From: Chelatococcus sp. HY11 | GTDB taxonomy: Bacteria; Pseudomonadota; Alphaproteobacteria; Rhizobiales; Beijerinckiaceae | Reading direction: 5' to 3' | Assembly: GCF_018398335.1 (NCBI RefSeq) | Contig: NZ_JAHBRX010000002.1 | Coordinates: 310,001-374,000 of the forward strand | Length of the DNA stretch: 64,000 nt | Position numbers and translations under genes: made by a program | The notes under the pieces: generated by a model | Told to the model about the DNA's origin: nothing | Databases searched by the model: none | Seen by the model: only the letters and a program-made list of their open reading frames with translations | Shown: positions 1 to 8,934 of the stretch, one piece after another | How positions within the stretch are numbered: the first letter of the stretch is position 1 | Layout of the letters: every line of letters starts with the position of its first letter

Positions 1-652
1 CTTGAACCGCCATCGCGAAGGCATTCAGCGCGGCATCCCGGACGACAGCGACAGGTGTCGCGAGGGCAAGGCGCGGGTCCACAAAGATGGCCTGGGCGCG
101 GGTGCGCGGATCCAGCATGGTGAGCCGCCGGCCGGTTCCAGGTTCGAGGACTGCGGTGCCCGCCTTGGCGATCGCGGTTGTTGGCGTCGTCGGCACAATG
201 AATTGCGGCAGCTTCGACGCCTGGAGCCGCGGGCTCCGCGGCGGCTGACCGGGCGCGAAGCGCGTGACGAGAGCCTCGATCGGGCGGTCCTCGCCAAGCA
301 GGATTGTTGCGCCGCGCGCCGTGACGATCGCGGATCCCCCACCGAGCGCGAGCACCGCGTCCGCGCGCGTCTCCCGCAGCATATCCCTGCCGGCGATGAT
401 GGCCGGCAGGGGACTATGCGACGCGACTTCCATGAAGCTGCCCGCATGGAGGGTGCCGAGATGCCGCGCTATATGCGTAAGCCCTTGGGGATGTTGCGAC
501 AGCGAGCGGCCGCAAAAGACGACGACACGCTTTACGCCTGACCGCTCCAGTTCCGGCCGCAGAGATTCGAGGCTATCCTCGCCGTAGTACAGGCGCATGG
601 CTGGCGCAAAATGGCGGAACGACGGGGAAGTCTGCACGGCCTCGGCCTGCAT
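1..652 (-). CDS. Iron-containing alcohol dehydrogenase / maleylacetate reductase family (3' end outside window)
   Basis: Reading the minus strand from the ATG at 652 gives an open frame of 217 codons that runs off the left edge with no stop. The protein carries a GGGSAIVTARG segment matching the GGGSxxDxAK cofactor-binding loop of group III metal-dependent alcohol dehydrogenases, and a VPTTPTTA segment typical of the maleylacetate-reductase/iron-ADH superfamily. The Asp of the usual loop is Val here, and the Lys is Arg. The catalytic iron ligands would lie in the missing C-terminal half. The family reduces or oxidises alcohols, aldehydes or keto acids with NAD(P)H. The gene is divergent from the CoA-transferase gene at 864 and shares a control region with it, so it probably belongs to the same catabolic pathway. 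Family assignment is fairly firm; the substrate is unknown. Confidence 0.8.
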   Translation of the reverse strand, partial: MQAEAVQTSPSFRHFAPAMRLYYGEDSLESLRPELERSGVKRVVVFCGRSLSQHPQGLTHIARHLGTLHAGSFMEVASHSPLPAIIAGRDMLRETRADAVLALGGGSAIVTARGATILLGEDRPIEALVTRFAPGQPPRSPRLQASKLPQFIVPTTPTTAIAKAGTAVLEPGTGRRLTMLDPRTRAQAIFVDPRLALATPVAVVRDAALNAFAMAVQ

Positions 653-701
653 GGCTGCGCTCCTTGGAATGCTCAACGATCATGTCAGAAATTTTATTAT
701 T

Positions 702-716
702 TCATCTAAATGATTT
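702..716. promoter_or_regulatory. Operator-like palindrome, copy A (GntR regulon candidate)
   Basis: TCATCTAAATGATTT lies in an AT-rich spacer between the divergent iron-ADH and CoA-transferase genes. Its reverse complement, AAATCATTTAGATGA, recurs with small changes at four other promoters in the first 18 kb. The core TCATnTAnATGA is a nearly perfect inverted repeat. It lies about 50 bp upstream of the ATG at 652 and about 150 bp upstream of the ATG at 864. Assignment to the GntR protein at 8167-8922 is inference. Confidence 0.55.
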
Positions 717-863
717 TATTTTTTTGTGAAAGACGTTTTATATATCCAGGCCTGCTCGGGCCATCGGTCGGGGGAATATCGCCGGACCGACAGCGGAGAA
801 AAGCAGGCGGTGAAGCGGCGGCAGACCGAAGGCCGCGCAACAGGGTAGAGGGACGCACGAGAC

Positions 864-2102
864 ATGGTTCAGGCGACAGCCAGCGCAGGCACAGAGGGCC
901 GCAAGGACAATCAGAGCCTTCCCCTCTCCGGGATAACGGTCATCGACCTGTCCCATGTCTACAACGGCCCCTATGCCACCTTTCTCATGGCCATGGCCGG
1001 GGCGGAGGTCATCAAGGTCGAGCCGCATCATGGGGAGCACCTGCGCAGCCGGGGCGACATGGGCGGTGCCGCGCTCCCCTTCGCCATGCTCAATTCCAAC
1101 AAGAAGCCGGTGACGCTCAACCTGAAATCCGAAAAGGGGCGCTCGCTTCTCAAGGAGATGTCCGCGCGCGCGGACATCCTCGTCGAGAATTTCGCTCCAG
1201 GCGTCATGGACCGGCTCGGTGTCGGCGCCGCGGAATTGCAGGCGATCAACCCCAGGCTGATCTACGGGTCGAGTTCGGGCTATGGCAAGACCGGCCCTTA
1301 CCGTGACTATCCGGCGATGGATCTTGTCATGCAGGCGATGTGCGGCGTGATCAACTCAACCGGCTATCCTGACCAGCCGCCGGTGAAATCCGGAGCGGCG
1401 ATGTGCGATTTCAGCGCCGGCATCCATCTCTATGCGGCGATCATGACGGCGCTCTATGAGCGCGAGCGCACGGGCAGAGGGCGCGTCGTCGAGGTCTCGA
1501 TGCAGGACGCGACCTATGCCTCGCTCGCCTCGAACCTCGGCATGCTCCACGCCCGAGGCGACGCGGCTCCCGCGCGCACCGGCAATCGCCATGGCGGGCT
1601 CGGCATATCGCCCTACAATGTCTATGCCACCACCGACGGCTATGTCGTTCTCAATGCGCCCGGCGACCACCATTTCCGTGCGATCCTGAAGGTGATGGGT
1701 CGGGAGGACCTCAAGGATGACCCGCGTTTCCTGAACCGTTCGTCACGGGTCGTGCATTTCGCGGATGTCGATGAACTCCTCGAGAGCTGGACGCGAACAA
1801 TGCCGAAGGCCGAGATCGCACGGCTGATGCTGGCGGCGGCGGTGCCTTGCGCACCCGTGCGCGAATTGTCGGAGGTCATCCTCGACGAAAACATGCATGC
1901 CCGTGGCAGCCTGCAGTGGATCGACCATCCCGAACTCGGGCGGGTCGTTCTGCCCCATTCACCCTTCGTCTTTGAAGGCGCGCCACGCCGGCCGATCGAG
2001 CCGAGCCTACCGCTCGGCGCCAGCAACGATACCGTGTTCGGCGCATGGCTGGAACATTCGGAGGAAGAGCTCGCCGCACTGAAGGAAGAGGGCGTGATCT
2101 GA
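864..2102 (+). CDS. CaiB/BaiF family (class III) acyl-CoA transferase
   Basis: A 412-residue protein of the usual family length. Class III CoA-transferases move CoA from an acyl-CoA donor to a carboxylic acid through an aspartyl anhydride. The N-terminal GITVIDLSHVYNGPYATFLM and AEVIKVEPHHGEHLR segments are family hallmarks. The SGAAMCDFSAGIHL motif places the catalytic Asp at residue 182, aligned with the formyl-CoA transferase nucleophile. The ATG at 864 follows a purine-rich stretch. Nearby dehydrogenase, hydratase and lyase genes suggest it activates the pathway acid. A second, unrelated CoA-transferase type (9773-11077) and a SCOT pair lie in the same cluster, so the division of labour is unclear. 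The exact substrate cannot be read from sequence. Confidence 0.9.
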   Translation: MVQATASAGTEGRKDNQSLPLSGITVIDLSHVYNGPYATFLMAMAGAEVIKVEPHHGEHLRSRGDMGGAALPFAMLNSNKKPVTLNLKSEKGRSLLKEMSARADILVENFAPGVMDRLGVGAAELQAINPRLIYGSSSGYGKTGPYRDYPAMDLVMQAMCGVINSTGYPDQPPVKSGAAMCDFSAGIHLYAAIMTALYERERTGRGRVVEVSMQDATYASLASNLGMLHARGDAAPARTGNRHGGLGISPYNVYATTDGYVVLNAPGDHHFRAILKVMGREDLKDDPRFLNRSSRVVHFADVDELLESWTRTMPKAEIARLMLAAAVPCAPVRELSEVILDENMHARGSLQWIDHPELGRVVLPHSPFVFEGAPRRPIEPSLPLGASNDTVFGAWLEHSEEELAALKEEGVI

Positions 2103-2143
2103 CCGGATCACGTCCTCCGGGTCGTGGCGCGGCGACAGGCGGA

Positions 2144-3274
2144 TCAACCGTTCGGCAACAGGACCTGCCGCACCACCTCGCCACGGTCGAGGCGATCAAG
2201 GCTGAGATTGAGGCCGTCGAAACCCATGCTGTCGCTTTTCAGACGGTTCACGGGCAGAAGGCCTTGCTGGTAGAGGCCGAGATAGCGCGGAATGTCGCGC
2301 TCAGGCACACAACTGCCCATGAAGGAACCGCGGAAAACCTTCTCCTCGGAGACCAGTGCGGCATGGGCATACTGGTACATGTCATTGGAGGCGCCGAGCC
2401 CGACGCAAATGATCTCGCCGCCCTTGCGGGTCATGGCATTCGCGGAGGTCATCGCCGCCTTGGCTCCAGAGATCTCGAAGGCGAAGTCGACCCCGCCCTG
2501 CGTGAGGTCCTTGACCTTTTCGACGGCCTCGGGTTCCAGCGCTGAGAACACGTGGGTCGCGCCCAGCTCCTGAGCCAAGGGGAACTTGGTCTCGTTGATA
2601 TCGATGCCGATGATATGCGCGGCGCCGGCAATCCGCGCGGCCATGACGGCATTCAGGCCCACGCCGCCGAGCCCGAAGACGGCAATGCTCTGGCCGGGCT
2701 TGACTTTGGCTGAATTGAACACGCAGCCGGCGCCTGTCACCACCGCGCAGCCGAACATGGCCGCTACATCGAAGGGGATGGCTGGATCCATGACGATCAG
2801 CGAATTCGGCACGGTCACCGCATATTGCGCGAAGGAGGACACACCGCTGTAGTGATAGACGGGTTCCCCCTTCAGAGTGAGCCGCCGCGCGCCATTCGAC
2901 AGCAACCCCTGCGTGCGCGGCACCGTCACGCTTTCACACAGCACGGGCCGGCTCTCGGAACAGGGGCGGCAATGGCCGCAGCCCGAGACGGCCGTCATCA
3001 CGACATGGTCTCCGGGCCGGACGGCCGTGACGCCACGGCCGACCTCACGCACGATGCCGGCGCCCTCGTGTCCGCCAACCACCGGAAGCTTGCGCTTGCG
3101 CAGCCCGGCGACCTGCGACAGATCGGAATGGCACAATCCCGCCGCCGCGATCTCGACCAACACCTCGCCCTCACCGGGCCCCTCCAGCGACACCTCTTCG
3201 ATACGGAACGGCGTGCTGTCCACATAGGGGGGTGGCAGGCCCTGCTCATACATGACAGCGGCGACCATGCGCAT
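2144..3274 (-). CDS. Zinc-dependent alcohol dehydrogenase (MDR superfamily)
   Basis: About 376 residues. It oxidises an alcohol to an aldehyde with NAD(P)+. The catalytic zinc ligands are visible in GLCHSD and GGHEGAG, the structural zinc site is a four-Cys lobe (SGCGHCRPC followed by VLCES), and the nucleotide fold carries GLGGVG. The frame opens upstream at a TTG near 3370, but the ATG at about 3274 follows a GGGAGGA ribosome binding site and gives the normal N-terminus, so I chose it. It is divergent from the aldehyde dehydrogenase at 3422 with an operator-like element between them. Together they would convert an alcohol to an acid. It is convergent with the CaiB-type gene. Confidence 0.88.
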   Translation of the reverse strand: MRMVAAVMYEQGLPPPYVDSTPFRIEEVSLEGPGEGEVLVEIAAAGLCHSDLSQVAGLRKRKLPVVGGHEGAGIVREVGRGVTAVRPGDHVVMTAVSGCGHCRPCSESRPVLCESVTVPRTQGLLSNGARRLTLKGEPVYHYSGVSSFAQYAVTVPNSLIVMDPAIPFDVAAMFGCAVVTGAGCVFNSAKVKPGQSIAVFGLGGVGLNAVMAARIAGAAHIIGIDINETKFPLAQELGATHVFSALEPEAVEKVKDLTQGGVDFAFEISGAKAAMTSANAMTRKGGEIICVGLGASNDMYQYAHAALVSEEKVFRGSFMGSCVPERDIPRYLGLYQQGLLPVNRLKSDSMGFDGLNLSLDRLDRGEVVRQVLLPNG

Positions 3275-3368
3275 GGCGGCGTCCTCCCATAGGGGGCCAC
3301 GTTTTCTGGGCCCCTCGCGTCCGAACCACTTTGATGAGGGGACGCTATTGAAGCTTGTGTTTCGTGTC

Positions 3369-3383
3369 AAATCCTTTAGATGA
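3369..3383. promoter_or_regulatory. Operator-like palindrome, copy B
   Basis: AAATCCTTTAGATGA, with one mismatch to copy A in inverse orientation, sits in the short divergent spacer between the zinc alcohol dehydrogenase and aldehyde dehydrogenase genes. AT-rich sequence (GATATAGTTATATTC) follows and could hold the promoter of the plus-strand gene. One protein bound here could control both genes. Confidence 0.55.
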
Positions 3384-3421
3384 TATAGTTATATTCCAAG
3401 CCAAAGACCGGGAGGACATCC

Positions 3422-4864
3422 ATGCTCGATGCGCAGGGCCGCGCGACGCAGGCCGTATCCATCAAGGCTTTCATCAATGGCCAGTGGCGTGAGCCTGAAG
3501 AGGTCACGGAAGTCCGCGATCCCTACCGTGGCGATATCGTGGCGCTCGCGCCGGTATCGACGGCGCGAGATCTCGACGATGCCCTCGATGCCGCCTATCG
3601 CGCCAAGGGGGCCATGGCGGCGATGCCAGGCTACGAGCGCGCGGCTTTCCTGCGCCGTGCCGCCGACAACGTCACCGCCCGTACTGACGAGATCGCGCGG
3701 GCCATGTCGCGCGAAACCGGCAAGGCTTTGCGCGATTCGATCTTCGAGACGCAGCGCTCGGCCGACACACTTCGCCTCTGTGCAGAAGAAGCGGTTCGCA
3801 TTCAGGGCGAGCATATCCCCATGGACGCAAGCGCTATCGGCGCAGGCAAGATCGCCATGGTGATGCGTTTCCCGGCGGGCGTCATCGCGGCCATCACGCC
3901 ATTCAACGCGCCGGTCAATCTCGCCGCGCACAAACTTGGCCCCGCGATCGCCGCCGGCAACAGCATCGTGCTCAAGTCGTCGCCGAAAGCGCCGCTCTGC
4001 GTCCATCTGTTCGTGGAAGCCTTCGTCGCCGCCGGCCTGCCGGCGGGGGCCGTGAACACCGTCTATGGCGATGCGATCGCGCCGCAGCTCGTCTCGGACC
4101 CACGGGTCGATTTCGTGAGCTTCACGGGCTCCACCCGCGTCGGCAAGATCATCCGCGGCACGATCGGCATGAAGCGCGTAGCGCTTGAACTCGGCGGCGT
4201 CGGCCCGACCTTCGTGCACAGCGACGCCGATCTGGCGGCCGCCGCGAAGGCATGCGCGCGCAACGCGATGCTGCTCGCCGGCCAGAGCTGCATCTCCGTG
4301 CAGAATGTTTTCGTTCACAAGCCGGTCTACGAGACTTTCGTCGCGGCCGTGCAGGCTGAAGTCGGGCTCCTCGCGCTCGGCGACCCGATGGACATGGAGA
4401 CCGAGGTCGGCACCTTGATCGACGAGCAGGCGGCGATCCGCGTCGAGGGGATGATCGGCCGGGCTGTCGAGGACGGCGCAACCTTGCTGCGTGGCGGCTC
4501 ACGGCGCGGCGCGCAGCTCGACCCCGCCATCCTCACCAATGTCCGTTCCGACATGAGCGTGATGTGCGACGAGATCTTCGGCCCGGCGATGAGCCTGCAG
4601 CCTTACGAGGATATCGAGCCGCTGTTCAAATCCATCAGCGACAGCCCCTTCGGGCTGCAATGCGGGATCTTCACCAATTCGCTCGCGCTCGCGCTTTCCG
4701 CCATCAAGGGCGTGCGCACGGGTGGGGTCATCGTCAACGGCACGTCCCGCTGGCGCTCGGATCAGATGCCCTACGGCGGCGTCAAGGACAGCGGCGTCGG
4801 CCGTGAAGGTCCAAAATACTCGATCAAGGATATGACCGAGGAACGCTTTTTCGTTCTGAACTAG
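3422..4864 (+). CDS. NAD(P)-dependent aldehyde dehydrogenase
   Basis: A 480-residue protein of normal ALDH length that oxidises an aldehyde to a carboxylate, or to an acyl-CoA in some relatives. Visible elements are ITPFNAP with the oxyanion Asn near residue 162, the NAD-site Lys near 185, FTGSTRVG, the general-base Glu at 256 in LELGG, and the nucleophile Cys at 290 in AGQSCIS. The loop after ELGG reads VGP instead of the usual KNP or KSP. The ATG follows a GGGAGGA site. It pairs divergently with the zinc alcohol dehydrogenase. The sequence does not say whether CoA is used. Confidence 0.9.
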   Translation: MLDAQGRATQAVSIKAFINGQWREPEEVTEVRDPYRGDIVALAPVSTARDLDDALDAAYRAKGAMAAMPGYERAAFLRRAADNVTARTDEIARAMSRETGKALRDSIFETQRSADTLRLCAEEAVRIQGEHIPMDASAIGAGKIAMVMRFPAGVIAAITPFNAPVNLAAHKLGPAIAAGNSIVLKSSPKAPLCVHLFVEAFVAAGLPAGAVNTVYGDAIAPQLVSDPRVDFVSFTGSTRVGKIIRGTIGMKRVALELGGVGPTFVHSDADLAAAAKACARNAMLLAGQSCISVQNVFVHKPVYETFVAAVQAEVGLLALGDPMDMETEVGTLIDEQAAIRVEGMIGRAVEDGATLLRGGSRRGAQLDPAILTNVRSDMSVMCDEIFGPAMSLQPYEDIEPLFKSISDSPFGLQCGIFTNSLALALSAIKGVRTGGVIVNGTSRWRSDQMPYGGVKDSGVGREGPKYSIKDMTEERFFVLN

Positions 4865-4939
4865 CCGGGTTCAGTCCAAACACGTTCCTAAACTGCTAAT
4901 TTTCCAATCATCCAAGACAAACAAAAGAGGGAGGATATC

Positions 4940-5926
4940 ATGCGGCTTATGAAATATTGGCTGCGCGGCTTGGTCTGCGCAGCATGTCTTGTTTCCGTGC
5001 CAGCTATGGCGCAGCTGCGGGACATCAGTATTCCAATCAGCTCGCTCAGTTTCGGCACGGCCGCCATACGCATCGCGAAAGAGCTCGGGCTTTTCGAGAA
5101 GCATGGTCTGAATGCCAAGATTATCGTCATGGACAACGCCAATAGCGCGACAACGGCGCTGATCTCAAAATCAGTCGAAGTCGTCCTCTCCGGTCCCGGA
5201 GAGCTCGTGGCAGCGCAGGGCCGTGGCCAGAAGGTCGTTGCGATCGCCAATACGTATAATGGTCTGAGTGCATCGCTCGTTCTGGCCAAGGACGTTGCCG
5301 AGAAGACCGGGGTATCGCCCAACGCACCTGCCGCTGAACGCTTGAAAGCGCTGGACGGGCTGATTATCGGCTCGACTAGCGCGACCTCGTCCTACACTGT
5401 GTCCTTCAAAGGCGCGGCCGAGGCGGTCGGCGCCAATATCCGCTTCACCTACATGGCCCAGCCCGCCATGGTCGCGGCCCTCGAAAAAGGTGCGATCCAG
5501 GGCTTCATTGCGGGCGCGCCATTCTGGGGCGTGCCGGTCGTGCGAGACAAAGCGGTGCTATGGCTCAGCGGCCCGAAAGCCGAGCTTCCGCCGCAGAATT
5601 TGCCGGCGAGCTCGGTAAGCCTGCAGACCATGCAGGACTTCGCCGCCGCCAATCCCGAGCTGATGAAATCGCTGGCTGCGGTGATCGCTGATCTCGGCAA
5701 GGCCATCGAGGAAAGACCGGCCGAGGTCAAGGCCGCTGTCGCCAAGCTTTACCCGGACGTCGATGCCAAGACCCTCGATCTGCTCTATGCCGGCGAGGCG
5801 GCGGCATGGAAGGCACGGCCGCTGACTGCCGCCGACATGGCTCACGAAGTAGCCTTCGTGAAATCGACCGGCACATCCCTGCCCCAGATCGATTCCGTTG
5901 ATCCGGCATCGATGCTGGTGAAGTGA
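4940..5926 (+). CDS. ABC transporter substrate-binding protein, SsuA/THI5 (NMT1) family
   Basis: A 328-residue periplasmic protein with a signal peptide ending near residue 24 (VPAMA-Q). The start of the mature region, with RIAKELGLFEKHGL and the TALISKSVEVVLSG stretch, is typical of nitrate/sulfonate/taurine-type binding proteins. An AGAPFWGVPV segment lies in the middle. A strong AGAGGGAGGA-like site precedes the ATG. The matching permease and ATPase genes (11171-12806) are about 5 kb away on the other strand, so the importer is split within the cluster. It follows the aldehyde dehydrogenase on the same strand by 75 bp and is probably cotranscribed. The ligand is unknown; this family also binds aromatic and aliphatic acids. 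Confidence 0.85.
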   Translation: MRLMKYWLRGLVCAACLVSVPAMAQLRDISIPISSLSFGTAAIRIAKELGLFEKHGLNAKIIVMDNANSATTALISKSVEVVLSGPGELVAAQGRGQKVVAIANTYNGLSASLVLAKDVAEKTGVSPNAPAAERLKALDGLIIGSTSATSSYTVSFKGAAEAVGANIRFTYMAQPAMVAALEKGAIQGFIAGAPFWGVPVVRDKAVLWLSGPKAELPPQNLPASSVSLQTMQDFAAANPELMKSLAAVIADLGKAIEERPAEVKAAVAKLYPDVDAKTLDLLYAGEAAAWKARPLTAADMAHEVAFVKSTGTSLPQIDSVDPASMLVK

Positions 5927-6051
5927 GGACATCTACTCTTGCGAAGGTGATCTTGCGAAGGGCCTGCCCGGTCGAATGATCCGTGTGGGCCTGAGCAGCG
6001 CTCTGGGAATAATGGCCGGTGAAACCTGCGTCTTCCAGCAACCGCGCGTGA

Positions 6052-6921
6052 CTACCCCAGCCGCGCCCGGCTCAGAATACGCTTGGCGAGAATCAAATGC
6101 GGCCGGTCCAGCATCCGCCCGTCGAGGGCGACGACGCTGGTCGCTTCATCTTGCTCGAACAGGCCCACGATACGGCGCGCGAGATCGACCTGCTCGGGCC
6201 TCGGCGTGAACGCCGCATTGATGATCTCGATCTGGTCTGGATGGATAGCCGCTTTGGCCGTGAAGCCATCGCAGGCGGCAAGGGCCGCTTCCGCCCGCAG
6301 TCCCTCGCTGTCGCGAAAATCCGTGAAGACTGCGTCGACGGCCGTGGTGCGCGACGACGTTGCCGCGAGCAGGCAGAAGGTGCGGGCCAATTCATACGTC
6401 GGAGTATACCGACCCGTGGCGTCGCGATTGGCGACCGCGCCGATGTCGCTCGCAAGGTCCTCGCCGCCCCAGAGCACTCCGGCCAGCCGGGGGGTCCCCT
6501 CTCCATAGGTGTTCAGACCGAACATGGAGGCGCCGGTCTCGGTCACGATCGGCAAAACGTTGAGAGTGCCGCGCGGGATGCCGTCGCGCACCTCCAGAGC
6601 CGACAGCATGTGGTCGAGGCAGCGCAGATCCTCCGCAGAACGGCATTTCGGCAGCATGATACCGAAGGGCTTCGCCCGCACCACCGCCGCCAGATCCAGA
6701 AGCGCATCGTGCGTATCGAGCGCGTTGACGCGAACGAGAAGCATCTTGGCGCTTCCCGCCGCGATGACCTCGCGACAGAGGCCGCGCGCCAATGCGCGGC
6801 GCTCCGCCGTCACCGAGTCTTCAAGGTCGAGGATCAACGCGTCGGCCGCGGAAGCGAGCCCCTTGGCGATCTTGCGTTCGCTATCGCCGGGAACAAACAG
6901 CAGGGACCTGATGCCGTCCAC
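6052..6921 (-). CDS. HpcH/HpaI aldolase / CitE-type CoA-ester lyase
   Basis: A 289-residue protein of the citrate-lyase beta-subunit family, a TIM barrel that cleaves C-C bonds of hydroxyacyl-CoA esters such as malyl-CoA, beta-methylmalyl-CoA or citramalyl-CoA. The hallmarks are FVPGDSERKIAKGL, the metal/substrate motif ALILDLEDSV, the late WGGEDLASDIGA with the metal Asp, and the C-terminal AAIHPDQIEIIN. It begins two bases after the stop of the acyl-CoA dehydrogenase upstream, so the two are an operon. In the pathway it would release pyruvate or glyoxylate plus an acyl-CoA. Which ester it cleaves is not determined. Confidence 0.87.
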   Translation of the reverse strand: MDGIRSLLFVPGDSERKIAKGLASAADALILDLEDSVTAERRALARGLCREVIAAGSAKMLLVRVNALDTHDALLDLAAVVRAKPFGIMLPKCRSAEDLRCLDHMLSALEVRDGIPRGTLNVLPIVTETGASMFGLNTYGEGTPRLAGVLWGGEDLASDIGAVANRDATGRYTPTYELARTFCLLAATSSRTTAVDAVFTDFRDSEGLRAEAALAACDGFTAKAAIHPDQIEIINAAFTPRPEQVDLARRIVGLFEQDEATSVVALDGRMLDRPHLILAKRILSRARLG

Positions 6922-6923
6922 GA

Positions 6924-8087
6924 TCAGAAGCTTCCCATGCCGAGGAAGCCGTCATGGGGGAAGTCGGCCATGATCTTCTTGCCCACGAGTTCCTTGAGCG
7001 TTTCCGTGGTGCCACCGCCGAGCGTGCCGTAGCGGGCGCCACGGTAGAAGCGCGACACCGGATATTCGTCGGTAAACCCATAACCGCCATGCACCTGGAT
7101 CGCCTCGCTCGTCACGCGTATGGCCATTTCGTTGCAGTACATCTTGGCGAGCGCGGCCTGGTAGGGATCGGGGAAGGGGTTAGCCGTGGCGCAGGCGCGG
7201 TAGAGGATGCTGCGGCCGATCTCGATGTCGCGGTACATCTCGGCGAGCTTCCAGCGCATGCCCTGGAATTCGCCGATCGGACGCTTGAAGGCCGTGCGGT
7301 CGCGGCAATACTTCACCGCTTCCTCGAAGGCCCCTTCCGCCAGCCCGAGCGACACGCTCGGATTGAGGCAGCGTTGCGTGTTGAAGGCACTGAGGAGGCG
7401 GCGGAAGCCGTCCTCGCGGATGACAAGATTTTCGAGCGGTAGCTCGCAGTTTTCGAACGTGATCTCGGCGAGGTTTTCGCCACCCATCGTGTGATAACGC
7501 GCCGTGCACTGGAAACCGGGGGTATCGCGCTCGATCAGGACGCAACCGATACCTTCGCGGCCCGGCTGCTTGTTGATGCGCGTGAAGACGACAAACATCT
7601 GTGCTTCGTCAACACGGCTGATGAGGGTCTTGGTGCCGTTGAGCACAAGCTTGTCACCCACGATGTCCGTGTTGGTCCGGTAATTCGCCACGTCAGTGCC
7701 CGCGTGGGGCTCGGTCATGCACACCGCGAGCATGTTCTCACCCGTGCAGACACCAGGCAGAATCCGCTGTTTGATCGCCTCGGGCGCATAGGTGGAGATG
7801 ATGCGCACCTGTACGCCGACCTCTCCCATCAACGCCATCGCGGTGACGTAACAGCCCTTGGCGACTTCCTCCAGAACGAGGGCCGTGTCCAGCACGCTGA
7901 GGCCTGATCCGCCATATTCTTCCGGCACGGCCATGCCGAGAACGCCGATCGAGGCGAGATCCTTCATGCTATCCCAGGGGAAAGAACCGTCCATGTACTG
8001 CAGCGAACGGGGCTTGATCTTCTCCTGGGTCACGGCGCGCACGGTGTTGACCATCTCGCGCTGGTCGGCGGTGAGCTGAAAGTCCAT
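6924..8087 (-). CDS. Acyl-CoA dehydrogenase with isovaleryl/long-chain type catalytic base
   Basis: A 387-residue flavoprotein that introduces a double bond at C2-C3 of an acyl-CoA. MTEPHAGTD and the C-terminal IQVHGGYGFTDEYPVSRFYR are diagnostic. At the usual catalytic Glu position near the C-terminus (the IYEGTSEI motif of short-chain enzymes) this protein has LGGGTTET, without the Glu. Instead an AFEEAVKY helix at about residues 253-260 carries Glu255/Glu256, the location used by isovaleryl- and long-chain acyl-CoA dehydrogenases. This arrangement is common in enzymes that accept branched substrates. It leads the two-gene operon with the CitE-type lyase, under operator copy C. Confidence 0.9.
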   Translation of the reverse strand: MDFQLTADQREMVNTVRAVTQEKIKPRSLQYMDGSFPWDSMKDLASIGVLGMAVPEEYGGSGLSVLDTALVLEEVAKGCYVTAMALMGEVGVQVRIISTYAPEAIKQRILPGVCTGENMLAVCMTEPHAGTDVANYRTNTDIVGDKLVLNGTKTLISRVDEAQMFVVFTRINKQPGREGIGCVLIERDTPGFQCTARYHTMGGENLAEITFENCELPLENLVIREDGFRRLLSAFNTQRCLNPSVSLGLAEGAFEEAVKYCRDRTAFKRPIGEFQGMRWKLAEMYRDIEIGRSILYRACATANPFPDPYQAALAKMYCNEMAIRVTSEAIQVHGGYGFTDEYPVSRFYRGARYGTLGGGTTETLKELVGKKIMADFPHDGFLGMGSF

Positions 8088-8107
8088 ATCCTGCCCTCAA
8101 TCTAGTT

Positions 8108-8122
8108 AAATCATTTAATTTT
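8108..8122. promoter_or_regulatory. Operator-like element, copy C
   Basis: AAATCATTTAATTTT lies about 20 bp upstream of the acyl-CoA dehydrogenase ATG, within GTTAAATCATTTAATTTTTAG. Only the left half (TCATTTA) is well conserved; the right half departs from ATGA. It separates the dehydrogenase-lyase operon from the stop of the GntR gene and so marks a second promoter inside a run of same-strand genes. Confidence 0.45.
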
Positions 8123-8166
8123 TAGGGCGCAGTTGCCCCACAAAGGGGCAACCACGCGCGGGATCT

Positions 8167-8922
8167 TCAGGCTATGCGACGGCCCTGGCGGCCAACGACG
8201 CTCGTCGGCTGTGTCAGCAGGTTCTGGTAACGCTTGCGAACAAGATGTTCGAGTTCGGTGACATGCGCTTCCATCTTGGCGGCGGCGACCTTGTTGTCGC
8301 GCGCGCGGCATGCATCAAGGATGCCCTGGTGGGCCTCGATCACATGCTGCTGGTTGCCGAAGGAGTAGCGGACGCCATGATGCTCACCGGTCGCCAGAAT
8401 GCTTATGGTCTGCCAGAAAGTCTCCAGCACCTTGTTGCCGCTCGCGCGTGCGATGATGCTATGGAAGATGCGGTTCTCCTCGATAAAGGCCGTCTGGTCC
8501 TTGTCAATCGCCTTCATGCGGCGGATGGAGGCCTCCAGCTCGTCGAAGTCCTCCTCCGTGCCATTGATGGCGGCTTCCGAGGCGAGCGCCGGCTCGATCA
8601 CCTCACGTGCCTTCAGCACGGCGATGAACGGCACATCGTGCAGCCGCAGATAGACGGAAAGCCCATGAGCGAGAATATCCGTGCTCGGCTTCCGCACCAT
8701 GATACCGCCACGCGGACCGGGCCGGAGCTCCAGCACCCCTTGCGATTCGAGAATGCGCAGGCTCTCCCGCAGCGTCGGACGACTGACGTCAAACTGTGTG
8801 AGAAGTTCAGCCTCCGTGCCGAAGGAGCTGCCGGGCGCGAGGCCCGCCGTGATGATCTTGTCCAAGAGGCGCTGCGCGACGTGCTCCGCCTTGCTTTTCG
8901 GCATCGTTGGTGAGGCATCCAT
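8167..8922 (-). CDS. GntR family transcriptional regulator, FadR/FCD subfamily
   Basis: A 251-residue protein with an N-terminal winged helix-turn-helix (about residues 12-75, including SFGTEAELLTQFDVSRPTLR and the wing GPRGGIMV) followed by an all-helical FCD effector domain with metal-ligand candidates (ENRIFHSIIARASGN; HQGILDACRARD). FCD regulators usually bind carboxylates or acyl-CoAs and repress catabolic operons. It lies at the end of the run from the ABC ATPase through the enoyl-CoA hydratase, a typical position for a pathway-specific repressor. Five related palindromes at the surrounding promoters are its likely targets. Both the autoregulation and the effector are inference. Confidence 0.9.
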   Translation of the reverse strand: MDASPTMPKSKAEHVAQRLLDKIITAGLAPGSSFGTEAELLTQFDVSRPTLRESLRILESQGVLELRPGPRGGIMVRKPSTDILAHGLSVYLRLHDVPFIAVLKAREVIEPALASEAAINGTEEDFDELEASIRRMKAIDKDQTAFIEENRIFHSIIARASGNKVLETFWQTISILATGEHHGVRYSFGNQQHVIEAHQGILDACRARDNKVAAAKMEAHVTELEHLVRKRYQNLLTQPTSVVGRQGRRIA

Positions 8923-8934
8923 GGAATCAAGAAC

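Noticed and set aside
25-587. Three open frames at the left edge other than the iron-ADH frame
   Set aside because: The minus-strand frame starting at 652 encodes recognisable iron-type dehydrogenase motifs; the other frames are its shadows.
6097-7032. Plus-strand frame of about 311 codons over the CitE-like gene
   Set aside because: It is antisense to a protein with clear CitE motifs and has no domain of its own.
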